Under the pieces are notes generated by a model. That model was given only the letters and a program-made list of their open reading frames with translations, was not told the origin of the DNA and searched no databases. Made by a program: the position numbers and the translations under genes. 19,159 bases of DNA from assembly GCA_014523665.1 (NCBI GenBank), contig JAATVR010000634.1, positions 1 through 19,159 of the forward strand, written 5' to 3'. Within the stretch, counting starts at the first letter, position 1; every line of letters starts with the position of its first letter. Origin of the DNA: Nitrososphaerales archaeon TH526 (GTDB lineage Archaea > Thermoproteota > Nitrososphaeria > Nitrososphaerales > Nitrososphaeraceae). Below, piece after piece: positions 7,712 to 15,914 of the stretch.

Positions 7712-8076
7712 CTATCGTCCTATCCCCACCCATAGGATCACTTAGCATAATCTCTGAACGTATGATGGTAGCACCGCTGTTCCTCAGATATTCATCTGCA
7801 TTAGGATCCCACATCTCATCGTATCTGGAATATTCATCCTCCATATTCCGATAATCAGGGACTATGCCTCCCTCCCTTATTCTCTTTGACTGTAGTAAAT
7901 ACTGGCTGCTGATTATTCTTGCTAACTGTTGCTTTAAGCGTCTTGCCTTCCTTCCCCTGCCGTTGCTGCTCTGCAGTAGTAGCACTAGCAGAAGTAGCAG
8001 TTAAATCGACAACTCCATGCTTATCCTTCTTTTGTTGCTCTGGCATATCGGGCCCTACGTCTGTTAATGGTATCAT
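7692..8076 (-). pseudogene. Small viral-type gene with a frameshift
   Basis: Two overlapping frames make one sensible protein of about 127 aa. The first starts at ATG 8076 (MIPLTDVGPDMPEQQKKDKH) and runs in a charged, Ala/Gln-rich region to VKENKGG. The second continues from GIVPDYRNMEDEYSRYDEMW to the stop at 7692. The switch falls in a purine tract (AAGGGAGGGAGG on the coding strand, about 7862-7875), where one extra base is enough to explain it. Its place just before the TerS-like and TerL genes suggests it belonged to the virion or packaging module. I do not recognise the family. The 3' end overlaps the next gene. Confidence 0.55.
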
Positions 8077-8169
8077 TCATTCCTTGAACATTATTACAAT
8101 ACATTTGACCTTGCTCTACAGCAATATAGGGTGTGGTATGGCGGGTTCTGAATATTCTGCTGTAAAGCC

Positions 8170-8188
8170 ACTGCAAAGGCAGTTTTTT
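8170..8188 (+). terminator. Hairpin plus T6, terminator-like
   Basis: ACTGC (8170-8174), loop AAAG, GCAGT (8179-8183) is followed by a run of six T. It has the shape of an intrinsic terminator read on the plus strand, although no intact plus-strand gene ends just upstream. The surrounding 8077-8247 holds no gene I can support. Confidence 0.4.
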
Positions 8189-8247
8189 GATGCATATTTT
8201 TACTTAAGACCATATTTTATTATGTATATAATAGGAGGCGCAAAGGT

Positions 8248-8493
8248 TTAAGTTATTCCTCTGCTCTGTTCCTCCTCTGGGTCGGCACTGACACTAGAAA
8301 TCATGTTAGACGGTGGAGGTTCATTATTGATAATATACTCCTCCTGCTCAGGTTCTTGTGCACTCGTTTCTGGTTCTACTCCAGCATCATGTATGACCTT
8401 AAGTCCATCAACCGAAAAGCCTGCGGAGCACGAATTACCCAATGCAACAGACTCTTTTAAAGCGCAGTTAGAATACCTAGAACAAAAAAACAA
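8248..8493 (-). pseudogene. 3' fragment of an acidic protein gene
   Basis: The C-terminal part of this frame (GFSVDGLKVIHDAGVEPETS, then an acidic Pro/Glu-rich tail ending DPEEEQSRGIT) looks like genuine coding sequence. The first 25 or so residues are just the antisense of the Cys-containing gene on the plus strand (from about 8430 on). The gene therefore appears to have lost its 5' end at a junction near 8420-8440. It lies upstream of, and in the same direction as, the packaging genes, so it may be a remnant of the preceding viral gene. The family is not recognised. Confidence 0.4.
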
Positions 8494-8614
8494 AGAGCAA
8501 CAACGTTGTAAACATGAATATGGTCAACCAATCGATACTTTATATGGTTATGGAAGACAGTGTTTTAGATGCCATTATATTGAAAGAGTTAAAAATCCTA
8601 CCTTCGAGCGTTAA
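8393..8614 (+). pseudogene. 5'-truncated small Cys-containing protein
   Basis: The C-terminal part (SFKAQLEYLEQKNKEQQRCKHEYG, split by function into a helix and a CKHEYG motif, followed by QCFRCHYIERV) looks like a small zinc-binding protein with a C..H and a CxxCH pair. Its upstream codons from about 8430 leftwards are antisense to the acidic protein fragment, so the original N-terminus is missing. The ATG at 8393 could still give a 73-residue product. There is no clear Shine-Dalgarno sequence. The gene ends at 8614 and is followed by an AT-rich stretch. Confidence 0.45.
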
Positions 8615-8729
8615 AATCTATCTCGATAATGTAGCTATATATTTTGAGTGTTTCATGCATTTAATATAGCTATATCCATCTGTCATACCCAAAAATACCA
8701 TTGTTGTGACAGAGGCGCAAGATCCAGTC

Positions 8730-8975
8730 CTAAATGCATCCTTTTGACAGGATTCCACTTAAGGCACAAAAGAGGTTCAGTCCAATAATAGTACCTATTC
8801 CAACCCCAAATACATCAAGGTCAGCTGAATGAATACTTCTTAACCAAAATTCTACACGTTGCCCGATGCCAATAAATGTACCAGCATAGACGTTGTCTCC
8901 TGAGCCTTGTGGACCCCAATGGTCGCCTCCATAGACATGTGAGCCAGTCAGATTTCCGTCAACGGCGGAATTAGT
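8730..8975 (-). pseudogene. Open frame without a start, secreted or structural protein remnant
   Basis: A frame of 82 codons between TAA (8976-8978) and TAG (8730-8732) contains no ATG, GTG or TTG. It nevertheless reads like a protein: DGNLTGSHVYGGDHWGPQGS, then a region with FIGIGQRVEFWLRSI, and a hydrophobic, Gly-rich end (GVGIGTIIGLNLFCALSGIL). An adjacent frame directly upstream ends YTTKVN, which would join well by a single frameshift. The C-terminal hydrophobic segment could be a membrane anchor. I cannot name the family. The remainder of 8615-9100 shows nothing else. Confidence 0.5.
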
Positions 8976-9100
8976 TTACTTTTGTTGTATAGCTAAAACC
9001 TTACATCCATAGGAAAGCCAGCCCCAAATCTACATGTAGCTCATGAAATTTCCGGAAATCGATTCAAGGTTGCTGGAGGTAATGCGAATATGAAGATATC

Positions 9101-10094
9101 TTAGCATGTGAGCGGTGTCCGTGAAATATTGGATGGTGGTGATGATGGTTGTTGTTGCTGTTGCTGTTGCTGTTGCAGTGTTGTGGTATTAACAGGTTGT
9201 GCCAGTGCTGTCAAGTTGGAAGACTGTGACTGTTCATCCAGGGTAGGGTATCTTTCCCCTAGAAGTACAAGAAAAGCTTGTCCAGGTGTGAAAACCAACG
9301 ATCCATTTGTGATTCGATAATCAAACTCCCCGCCCCAAATCACGTTACCTATGCCAATTTTTAGTTCACCGTCAGTTAGGGAATAGGTTAACTTACCAGG
9401 CTCTTCAAAAGATTCGGATGTGTCGAGGTTCCCCCCCTTACATTGTATACTTGCGAACTCACAACTGTAGCCTGTTGCGTTGTCACCTTAAGCCTACCCA
9501 GAAGGATATATCCTCCAGTAGAAGTATTTGGAAAAAGATGTCCATCTTCAGATCCAAATTGACAATTATTTTCAGGGCACAACTGGCTATTCGGGGTTAG
9601 ATTTAATCCAAACCTTTTTGGAATACCTCCGCTTTCATTGCCGTTGCAAGTCTTTCAACTTCGGATGCCCAGGGGGATGTGTTGGCTGCCAGTGTGCTGA
9701 CTACAGGGGCAGATTCGTTTAGTTTGATCTGGAACGCGCCGAAGGGACCCATCGCCGTAGAGACGGAGTTACCGAGGGAATCAACCTGTACTATTAGAGC
9801 ACCATTAGCCATCGAATAGGTTCTCATCATCTCGTTGGTTGTATTCATCGCTGTCATTTGGTACCTTCCAAACTCAGGAAAGAAACTTGCATCTGGTGCA
9901 AATAGTGCACTCATTACAAGTCTTTCAAGTGGAGTAGTTTTCGTGTAGAGATCCGGAGCAGGAGTGAAGCCCGATGGCGATTCTATTTCAGTCACGATGG
10001 GGATCTCCATCGTAGCAACAGCTTCGTCTCCAAAAAGCATAGCCAAGCTAAAAAGTAGCGCTGAAAACATTGTCAGGATGTGGACATCTCTCAT
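9101..10094 (-). pseudogene. Secreted protein gene with two homopolymer frameshifts
   Basis: Three consecutive minus-strand frames join into one protein of about 330 aa. Part 1 (10094-9603) has a signal sequence (ILTMFSALLFSLAMLF) and a folded domain ending AEVFQK. Part 2 continues from FGLNLTPNSQLCPENN to SSQVYNVRG. Part 3 continues from NLDTSESFEEPGKLTYSLTD through GNVIWGGEFDYRI to a poly-Gln run and the stop at 9101. Each break needs one additional base: the first in an A5 run (9615-9619), the second in a G7 run on the coding strand (C7 at 9431-9437). The same-sense continuation across both breaks is what convinces me. The function is unknown. It could be a decayed exported host protein or an artefact of homopolymer miscalling. 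Confidence 0.7.
9149..9178. repeat. CAA/CAG microsatellite encoding poly-Gln
   Basis: About nine consecutive Gln codons lie on the minus strand near the C-terminus of the frameshifted secreted protein. Confidence 0.8.
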
Positions 10095-10589
10095 AGCCCT
10101 TCTGAGATCAATTCATATAACAGAATGTAATACTTCAATTTTAAAGAAGGTAACTATAGAGAATTTTTCCGTATTCTCAGCTACATGTTTTTTGAATGGT
10201 AAGCTGTATTGGCATATTTCAGTTAGATTCAAAAGGGAATGACTATTTAGTAGAGTCCAGGCACAATCACCAACTACTAATTGGTACTGTTACTACTCCC
10301 GAATCAGTAGTCACTGTTCCATTAAAGGGACCTTTCTAAGGTAACTATTGATATTACTTGATATTACTTGGTAATTAAAGGGAGGAATAATAGACTATAT
10401 TATCAAAATAGTGGGTGGAGCTCTAACTTTTGGTCTTCTTATAATAGCTTTCAAGTGAAAGTTTGAAAGAATGGAATTCAGATTTCTCTGAATTATAATG
10501 TACTATCAAAATTCTGTCCATTTGACATGTTGCTAATGGGGAGCTTTTCTTCAGAAACATCTTCACCATATTAGTAATATTTTCCGACC
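10095..10589. other. Gap with a short coding remnant
   Basis: No complete gene is visible. On the minus strand near 10270-10336 a 22-codon open stretch reads KGPFNGTVTTDSGVVTVPIS and ends SSW-stop, with a stop directly upstream. This resembles the C-terminus of a lost exported protein. A tandem TTGATATTAC repeat (two units) lies near 10348-10370. The rest shows nothing I can support. Confidence 0.3.
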
Positions 10590-11216
10590 CTATTTTACAG
10601 AAACACTGGTACTGGGTTTGATGTTATTTCTAGCATCTTTTTCGATGTACCTATCAACAAGTTGCATTGCCCTAAGTGTAAGGTCAAATACCTCATTTTT
10701 CGCGTTGTTTATGTCTTTTTCATCACATCCGCCTTGTCTGCCTTCTAATGCATTTTGGACTTTTTCTTTTAGCCTTCCTATTATTCCATGAAATTCCAAT
10801 GTGTACATATTACATATAAGATGAAATTGTACCAAATCTGCAAGTGCTATAGTCATTTTTGCTTGAGGATTGTTAAAAAAGGTACTCACAAGAGTGACAA
10901 TTCCCATACCGCCTAATAAATAATTCAGATTAGATATATCAGCGTAGTTGTTACTATTTAGTGAAACCATACCTGTACTCTCGAGCCAAAAGAAAACTAT
11001 AGGATTAGCAATTAGGATACTACCTATGAGAACTAACAGCCCATTTATTCTTGACTTAAATTTATAATTGGACTTGGCAGAATCAACTGCTACAGCCATG
11101 GTCCTTTTCATTTGTGATTCATGACGACCAAGCTCAGCCAGTACGTTTTGTATATCTCTATAAAAAGTGTTTTTCATCATATTATCTTTAAACAAGTCAC
11201 ATGTCGAGGACATCAT
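10590..11216 (-). CDS. Two-helix membrane protein, function unknown
   Basis: This protein of about 208 aa (ATG at 11216, or the next codon) has an N-terminal helical cytoplasmic segment (IQNVLAELGRHESQMKRT). Two transmembrane helices follow (about residues 58-80, LLVLIGSILIANPIVFFWL, and 100-115, YLLGGMGIVTLVSTFF). A long helical C-terminal cytoplasmic domain comes next (KMTIALADLVQFHLICNMYT, then a charged region). The pattern resembles small archaeal membrane proteins of unknown role. No catalytic motif is visible. An AT-rich GATAAATT centred near 11245 lies about 29 bp before the ATG, so a leaderless transcript is likely. This is the only sizeable uninterrupted gene between 8.5 and 12.0 kb. 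Confidence 0.7.
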   Translation of the reverse strand: MMSSTCDLFKDNMMKNTFYRDIQNVLAELGRHESQMKRTMAVAVDSAKSNYKFKSRINGLLVLIGSILIANPIVFFWLESTGMVSLNSNNYADISNLNYLLGGMGIVTLVSTFFNNPQAKMTIALADLVQFHLICNMYTLEFHGIIGRLKEKVQNALEGRQGGCDEKDINNAKNEVFDLTLRAMQLVDRYIEKDARNNIKPSTSVSVK

Positions 11217-11728
11217 AACTACCAATAAGTTGATCCCGTTAATTTATCCTCATAAAGAATTATAGTAATTAATCAAGTAATTTCGTTTAGATTCAGCTAC
11301 AATTATGATAATTCATATTTGTTTGTTCTGCGTATTATTTTTAAAAATAAGGGTGAACCCAATATAATTCGCTCCTTCATTAGTTTTGGTTTTACTTCAA
11401 GTGTGGTTTCATTTTCAGGACTTGATTCATGGTTAATTATTATATCTTCAGTCTGTGGAATAAGGACCCAATATGAGATATATTCTCTCCTGGAACATCC
11501 TTGAAACAAGGTGCAAGTCCCCTAGACTTGCCAAAGCGACATATACATGGCTAATTATTATTGCAGAACTTCATCATTCAGATTTATCTATTGTCAGATA
11601 GATCTACCTTTGATGGGATAATACTATGCTAGACATGATCAGTACCAATATTACCAACCCATCTGTAATTATCTTCACTTTTTGCGATCTCTTCACTTTG
11701 ATTTATTTTTAAGACAGATGTCACATAG
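11217..11728. other. Non-coding or decayed stretch with two hairpins
   Basis: Both strands have short open frames over 11303-11509, but neither has convincing protein character or a start signal, so I call neither. Two inverted repeats are visible: GCAAGTC (11513-11519) and GACTTGC (11525-11531) with a 5-base loop, and AGATTTATC (11580-11588) and GATAGATCT (11597-11605) with one mismatch. Confidence 0.35.
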
Positions 11729-12003
11729 TTAGTCTGATGCTATCCCACGAACATCTATAGTATTGCCTTCGGACATACATGCATCTATGAAGCCTGTATG
11801 ACATGGATTTCCTTGATCGTCAATGAATTGTCTGCAGAAATCATTTGCTCCGCCATCAAAAAGGGATGTCTTGTCCATCTTCATAACCCGCATCATAACA
11901 GTCTTGTGCATTTTCTAGTACTCGCAAACGCCATAGGTAATGCCGATATGGCTAATGTGATGATTGCTGCTAACAGAGAAATTGATTTTGTTCTACCAAT
12001 CAT
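11729..12003 (-). pseudogene. Small secreted Cys-containing protein, two frameshifts
   Basis: Read across two frame changes this gives a protein of about 90 aa. First comes a clear signal peptide (MIGRTKSISLLAAIITLAIS, ending MAFAS). Then comes ENAQDCYDAGYEDGQDIPF, then FDGGANDFCRQFIDDQGNPC and HTGFIDACMSEGNTIDV. The YDAGY(E/D)DG motif followed by a GFIDxCMS motif is a pattern I associate with a family of short exported Nitrososphaeraceae proteins. Each break is explained by one extra base: near 11915-11921, and in an A5 run at 11858-11862 (T5 on the coding strand). The short downstream frame at 11729-11911 is only the last part of it. The function of the family is unknown to me. Confidence 0.65.
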
Positions 12004-12102
12004 TTCATCTTTATCTTCGTTTATTGCATACAACCTCCTTTGTATCCAACTTTAGCGTGTCCATATCACTGCGAGGAATTAGTTAGGAGAAAAGCCGTAT
12101 GT

Positions 12103-12348
12103 ATGAGTATCAGCAGTATACGAAAGAAGGCAACGCCGTGGGAGGTCTGTGAGGATGCAGTTCTATTTTTGATCGAGTGGTATCAGGACCAGGGAAAGGC
12201 TATTCGGAGAATAGGTTTATGTTTTGGTCGTCATATGTTTTCTGAGAATCCTTACATTTTATCAGAAACCCAACCAGCAATTGTGGATAAGTTGATTAGA
12301 GTTGCAGAGTCAAAAAGAAGGGAAAACAGAAAAAATCAGAGGACTTGA
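12103..12348 (+). CDS. Small basic hypothetical protein
   Basis: From ATG 12103 this gives 81 residues, with helical segments (WEVCEDAVLFLIEWYQDQGK) and a very basic tail (KLIRVAESKRRENRKNQRT). A TAGGAG lies about 13 bases before the start. The frame is open further upstream to about 12040, so an earlier start is possible. The stop at 12346-12348 is only two bases from the ATG of a frameshifted gene, which suggests they formed an operon. I do not recognise the family. A basic helical protein of this size could bind nucleic acid, but that is only inference. Confidence 0.45.
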   Translation: MSISSIRKKATPWEVCEDAVLFLIEWYQDQGKAIRRIGLCFGRHMFSENPYILSETQPAIVDKLIRVAESKRRENRKNQRT

Positions 12349-12350
12349 GG

Positions 12351-12682
12351 ATGTCTAGTAATAGGGTCAATACTTTAAAGATAAATCCTCAGACGGCAAA
12401 GTCAAAAGCGTGATCTGACAGCCTGCGTCTCCAGAAAAATCACATGAAACTCAACAAGTAGATAGGGGAGTTCAGAGCCTTTACTTTAAAATAGATCATT
12501 CAAGATAGCCCAAAAGGTGACCGACCTTCTCTAGAAGAAGACCAACAAACTATTGAATGTCTGAATCAGATACAGAGAATCGAGAGATAAGATGATGGAG
12601 CTCATTAGGATCTATCACGAATCTAGAGGGAAGTGAAGACGGGCAGTATAAGGGCTATGATTTCGATAAATTGAAGTTATAA
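12351..12682 (+). pseudogene. Frameshifted hydrophilic protein gene
   Basis: ATG 12351 opens MSSNRVNTLKINPQTAKSKA, then a stop. The sense continues one frame over (from 12419) with SPEKSHETQQVDRGVQSLYF. It then returns to the first frame at about 12504 with DSPKGDRPSLEEDQQTIECL to a stop at 12588. A further piece ends GSEDGQYKGYDFDKLKL at 12682. The alternation of protein-like segments between frames suggests a decayed gene downstream of, and coupled to, the small basic ORF. The family is not recognised. Confidence 0.45.
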
Positions 12683-12730
12683 GCTGTTTCTGATTTTATT
12701 CTCCAATTGGTATACTGTTTATCATTGGAA

Positions 12731-12741
12731 GGATATATAAT
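12731..12741 (+). promoter_or_regulatory. TATA box of the 12763 gene
   Basis: GGATATATAAT is centred about 27 bp before the ATG at 12763, the expected spacing for a leaderless archaeal transcript. Confidence 0.6.
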
Positions 12742-12762
12742 GAACCTTCGCATTATTAAGTT

Positions 12763-14160
12763 ATGATAACAAGGTTATTGTACCCCTTGTTCGCAGTAAT
12801 TATTTCTCTACTATTAGTATCATTTATGCTTCAGTTCTATAACGCCTTTGCGTTATCACCGCCTTTTTCTCGTGTTACAGCACAAGATGATGAAGATACT
12901 GATAATGTCGATGATAAAAATAATTTAACATTATTTAAGCTCGTTGGTAATCTCCCAATTGATATACTATCAACCAGTTACGTCAGTGATGGCAGAACTT
13001 TAAACGGAACACTTTGGTTGTCGAATCCTCTTCATGAAAAAAATCATACTGATTATGTAGATTCTAATTTAACTTTCTCTATGATGATATATACTCCTGA
13101 GGACTTGACTTTTGAGTTTTCATATCCGACATACTTTATTTATATCAAGCCCGAAAGAGATGGAACATGGACTAAAGAGACTTGGGAAGAGGAACCTTAT
13201 CATCCAGATATAAGTGAATATGCAAAAAGAATGTTGGTACCTCCAACCCAAAACCATTCAGATTTTTTTCAAGATGGAAATAGGTATGTTGATTTATCTG
13301 TGGATCTACAGGCTATGGGTTTTCCAGATGAATATGGGGTGTCTTTTAGTACATCTGCAAATAAAAGTGGTACCTTTCTAGAGGATAGTGATTTAGTTGG
13401 TCAAGTTCCTTTGGCGGAGCTTGTAAGCAATTTTGGTTGGCCTACTAACCCTATAGAGTTAAGACGCGGAGAAGAGAGAAGCATAATTATACCAGTTAAT
13501 TATAGTGAATTTCCACTAGATGAGGAAATTTCTCTTACAGATGCAAATAAAAATGATAGTATCACAGTGAATTTTAATCCTCAGCCACTATATATGTCTG
13601 AGAAAAATGGAAAAGAAAATAAAACAAACATGCAAATTAAGGCTGATGCACAAAATCCTGGTACTTACGATATATATGTAACTGTGAATAGTATGAGTAA
13701 AGAAGGAGTTCCAGGTGAACCATTTAATGAAACATTTAAGGTTGAAATACTCCCTCCATTAACTAATGAAAATAAAATTAGTATTTTTTTGCAGGATCAC
13801 CCTGATTTTCCTTATTTAATAGCAGTTGGAATAACATCAATTTTTGCGATATGGCTATTCTTGCGAGTTGATATAAAAAGCCATAAGCCTGAGTGGATTA
13901 GGGTTAAAGACATACTTACAATTGATGCCTCTGTAATAGCTGGCGTCTTAGTCTTCCTTTCGGTAGGAGCTTCTGAAGTATTCTCTGGAAAAGTTGTTCA
14001 ACAGACAGGGATTTTGACTGCAAGTATTGTATTTCCATTTGCTATTGCTGCAATGAGAACATTAATCAAGGGATATATTGAAGAGTATGGAATAAAATTT
14101 ATGTTAATAGGGTTTGTATATCTAATGTTAGCATCAGTCGAGTCTTTTACGGCGTCATAA
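12763..14160 (+). CDS. Membrane-anchored exported protein, C-terminus altered
   Basis: This 465-aa protein has an N-terminal signal or anchor helix (about residues 7-31, FAVIISLLLVSFMLQF). A large extracytoplasmic domain of about 310 residues follows, with many N-x-T/S sequons (NLT, NGT, NHT, NYS, NKT) and beta-type character. About four C-terminal membrane helices then follow (YLIAVGITSIFAIWLFL, SVIAGVLVFLSVGA, ILTASIVFPFAIA, FMLIGFVYLMLASV). I recognise no catalytic motif. The last residues (approximately VESFTAS) are antisense to the mobile-element ATPase gene, so the native 3' end was probably replaced at a recombination junction near 14135-14145, costing only a few residues. It has a good TATA box at 12731 and a leaderless ATG. 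Confidence 0.75.
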   Translation: MITRLLYPLFAVIISLLLVSFMLQFYNAFALSPPFSRVTAQDDEDTDNVDDKNNLTLFKLVGNLPIDILSTSYVSDGRTLNGTLWLSNPLHEKNHTDYVDSNLTFSMMIYTPEDLTFEFSYPTYFIYIKPERDGTWTKETWEEEPYHPDISEYAKRMLVPPTQNHSDFFQDGNRYVDLSVDLQAMGFPDEYGVSFSTSANKSGTFLEDSDLVGQVPLAELVSNFGWPTNPIELRRGEERSIIIPVNYSEFPLDEEISLTDANKNDSITVNFNPQPLYMSEKNGKENKTNMQIKADAQNPGTYDIYVTVNSMSKEGVPGEPFNETFKVEILPPLTNENKISIFLQDHPDFPYLIAVGITSIFAIWLFLRVDIKSHKPEWIRVKDILTIDASVIAGVLVFLSVGASEVFSGKVVQQTGILTASIVFPFAIAAMRTLIKGYIEEYGIKFMLIGFVYLMLASVESFTAS

Positions 14161-15470
14161 ATATCCTCATATGCGACTTTGAAATCCTCTGTTGAGTGTT
14201 GATCCATGATGTTTTTGAGGCCTTCATTAATAACTCCTTCTAGCGTCTTTTCCGCTAGCTGACCTTTTCTTCTTAAGAACTCTGAGAGTGTTGGAAGTAT
14301 GGTCTTTTCAAGTAGCGTGTCCTTTCTTTCCTCTTTTGGTACAGTCCAGTAATCAGATCCTAGTTTCTCGGAAGCAAATAGGTTAATCTGCGCTCCCGTT
14401 AACTCTAGAGGCCTGCCGTCTATGTTTGTCTCTACGTCCTCAATAATATCGGGAAAGTGTAGCATCCTAAAGATGAATGTCCTTTTTCTTACATCCTCAA
14501 CCGCTTCGATAATCCTATTGTATTTTGGATCTCTTCTAAAGAGTGGTTTACCCATTTCCAGCAAGACTTTTTTAACTCGATACTTTTTCTTGCCCTTAGT
14601 GCTTTGAAATGTAAATGCTCTATCATTAAATCCTTCAAAGGTCTTATTTTCTGGAGGGCTTTCAGTGCCAAAAACCTTAAACCCAAATATCTGATAGAGT
14701 TTGTTTGCCCTATTACTGGTATTACCATCTAGTGTTCTGGTTGTATTTCCAGTTAAATCATAACCAATTTTGTATATTTTGCGTTTAACTGGATCATATT
14801 CAATATCGTCAAGTTCATCCTCTGCTATAGTCATCTGGCACTTTTCAGCAGACCCGTACAGGTCTATTATACCCGCACCACTTAGATCGCCTGCGAGTAC
14901 GACACGATACCCTAGCAGTTTGAAGGTTATGAGTATTACCCCTTTACCCGAACCAGCAGGACCGACTATTAGATCGTAATGGGTCGCCTCAAATAGATCT
15001 TGAAAGTGGCTATATACGGAGTCTATCGCTAGGAATGTAATCATATATTCGTCATTGGTTGCTACAAACTCTTTCCAAAGTGACAGATGTTTATCAAATA
15101 TTGATTCAATTGTTTCCTTTTCGGCTTGCTCAATATAGTTTTTAATCTTGTTCAAGTCCTTGAACTTGATAGGAGTGATGTATGAGGCTACGCCACTGAT
15201 ACCATCCTCATTAGGATATACCTTTATGCCCTGATCTTGTGAAAGATCGAGATAGGGTGAAATAACGGGTTTTCCTTTGTTGTCTATCTGTAGAAATACA
15301 CTCTTATTTCCCAATACAATCTGTTCGGCTAATGTCTGTATTCCAGTACCATAATGGTATACATAATGTTCCTTTATTTTCTTGTCTTTTGACTTGTTCT
15401 TATTATTGTTACTACCGTTAAAATCACCTCCTCCGAATAATCCTGATAATGGAGATTTGGGCTTTGACAT
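13998..15470 (-). CDS. Mobile-element P-loop ATPase, 3'-truncated
   Basis: This 490-codon frame has a P-loop ATPase core: Walker A GPAGSGKG (170-177), Walker B MTIAEDELD (213-221), a sensor-like KVFGTES (265-271) and FNDRAF (281-286) with a possible arginine finger. The order resembles the replicative helicase/ATPases of archaeal plasmids and viruses that load on or unwind DNA, so a replication role is inferred. Residues 1-35 are a low-complexity Lys/Asn linker. Residues from about 446 to the stop (after YEDIYDAVKDST) are the antisense of the neighbouring membrane protein gene, so the real C-terminal domain (often winged-helix in such proteins) is missing. The start is ATG 15470, five bases after the stop of the 127-aa gene, in one operon. 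Confidence 0.75.
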   Translation of the reverse strand: MSKPKSPLSGLFGGGDFNGSNNNKNKSKDKKIKEHYVYHYGTGIQTLAEQIVLGNKSVFLQIDNKGKPVISPYLDLSQDQGIKVYPNEDGISGVASYITPIKFKDLNKIKNYIEQAEKETIESIFDKHLSLWKEFVATNDEYMITFLAIDSVYSHFQDLFEATHYDLIVGPAGSGKGVILITFKLLGYRVVLAGDLSGAGIIDLYGSAEKCQMTIAEDELDDIEYDPVKRKIYKIGYDLTGNTTRTLDGNTSNRANKLYQIFGFKVFGTESPPENKTFEGFNDRAFTFQSTKGKKKYRVKKVLLEMGKPLFRRDPKYNRIIEAVEDVRKRTFIFRMLHFPDIIEDVETNIDGRPLELTGAQINLFASEKLGSDYWTVPKEERKDTLLEKTILPTLSEFLRRKGQLAEKTLEGVINEGLKNIMDQHSTEDFKVAYEDIYDAVKDSTDANIRYTNPININFIPYSSIYPLINVLIAAIANGNTILAVKIPVC

Positions 15471-15475
15471 TTTTT

Positions 15476-15859
15476 CTAGTCTTCACCGAATTCCCACCTT
15501 ACTTTACCATGAATACCGTTAGTGTGGTAGTACGTTGGATCAACTGATTCGTATAGTCTGCTAACGGCATTCGTTATTACACGCTTCATAGCAATCTTGC
15601 CCAATCCTTCTAATGCCTTGGCTAAGTCTAATGGGATATCATTAAGCCATATGACAAACACCGGCAGTGGATTTTTGATATTAATATTGTAAATCACGCC
15701 TTCAGCCTGGTTAAGATACGGATGGTAAATCAAAATGTGCTGATTCCCATTCTCGTCACAGATTTCCTCAGCCTCATTTTTGGATGAAAGTAAATAAGTT
15801 AGTTCATCTTCAAGAGCCGCTTCGGTGTATGTATAAAAAACACGTTCTATACGTTGCAC
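15476..15859 (-). CDS. Mobile-element protein of unknown function
   Basis: This 127-aa protein starts at a GTG (15859). An AGGAGG lies about 13 bases upstream on the minus strand, and no ATG competes. The protein is a mixed alpha/beta sequence (QHILIYHPYLNQAEGVIYNI, PLPVFVIWLNDIP, LAKALEGLGKIAMKRVI, then YYHTNGIHGKVRWEF). It has no motif I recognise. It lies between the AbrB-type regulator and the ATPase, five bases from the latter, so it is probably a partner in the element's replication or maintenance. The frame is intact. Confidence 0.7.
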   Translation of the reverse strand: MQRIERVFYTYTEAALEDELTYLLSSKNEAEEICDENGNQHILIYHPYLNQAEGVIYNINIKNPLPVFVIWLNDIPLDLAKALEGLGKIAMKRVITNAVSRLYESVDPTYYHTNGIHGKVRWEFGED

Positions 15860-15914
15860 CTTACTTACACCTTCCTCCTGCGAATTCAGAAAAACAAATC
15901 AATTCCAATATTTT

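Noticed and set aside
7919..8251. Plus-strand frame of 110 codons, Cys/Ser-rich
   Set aside because: Its first half is antisense to the frameshifted viral-type gene at 7692-8076, and its tail covers a gene-free AT-rich stretch with a terminator-like hairpin.
9108..9320. Plus-strand frame with a poly-Cys run
   Set aside because: The poly-Cys is the antisense of the poly-Gln codons of the secreted protein pseudogene.
11303..11509. Overlapping short frames on both strands
   Set aside because: Neither has a start signal or a convincing protein pattern. They are described only as part of the gap.
11505..11535. GGTGCAAGTCCCC resembling a tRNA T-arm
   Set aside because: It lacks the TTC of the T-loop and has no acceptor or anticodon stems. 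It is better described as a simple 7-bp hairpin.
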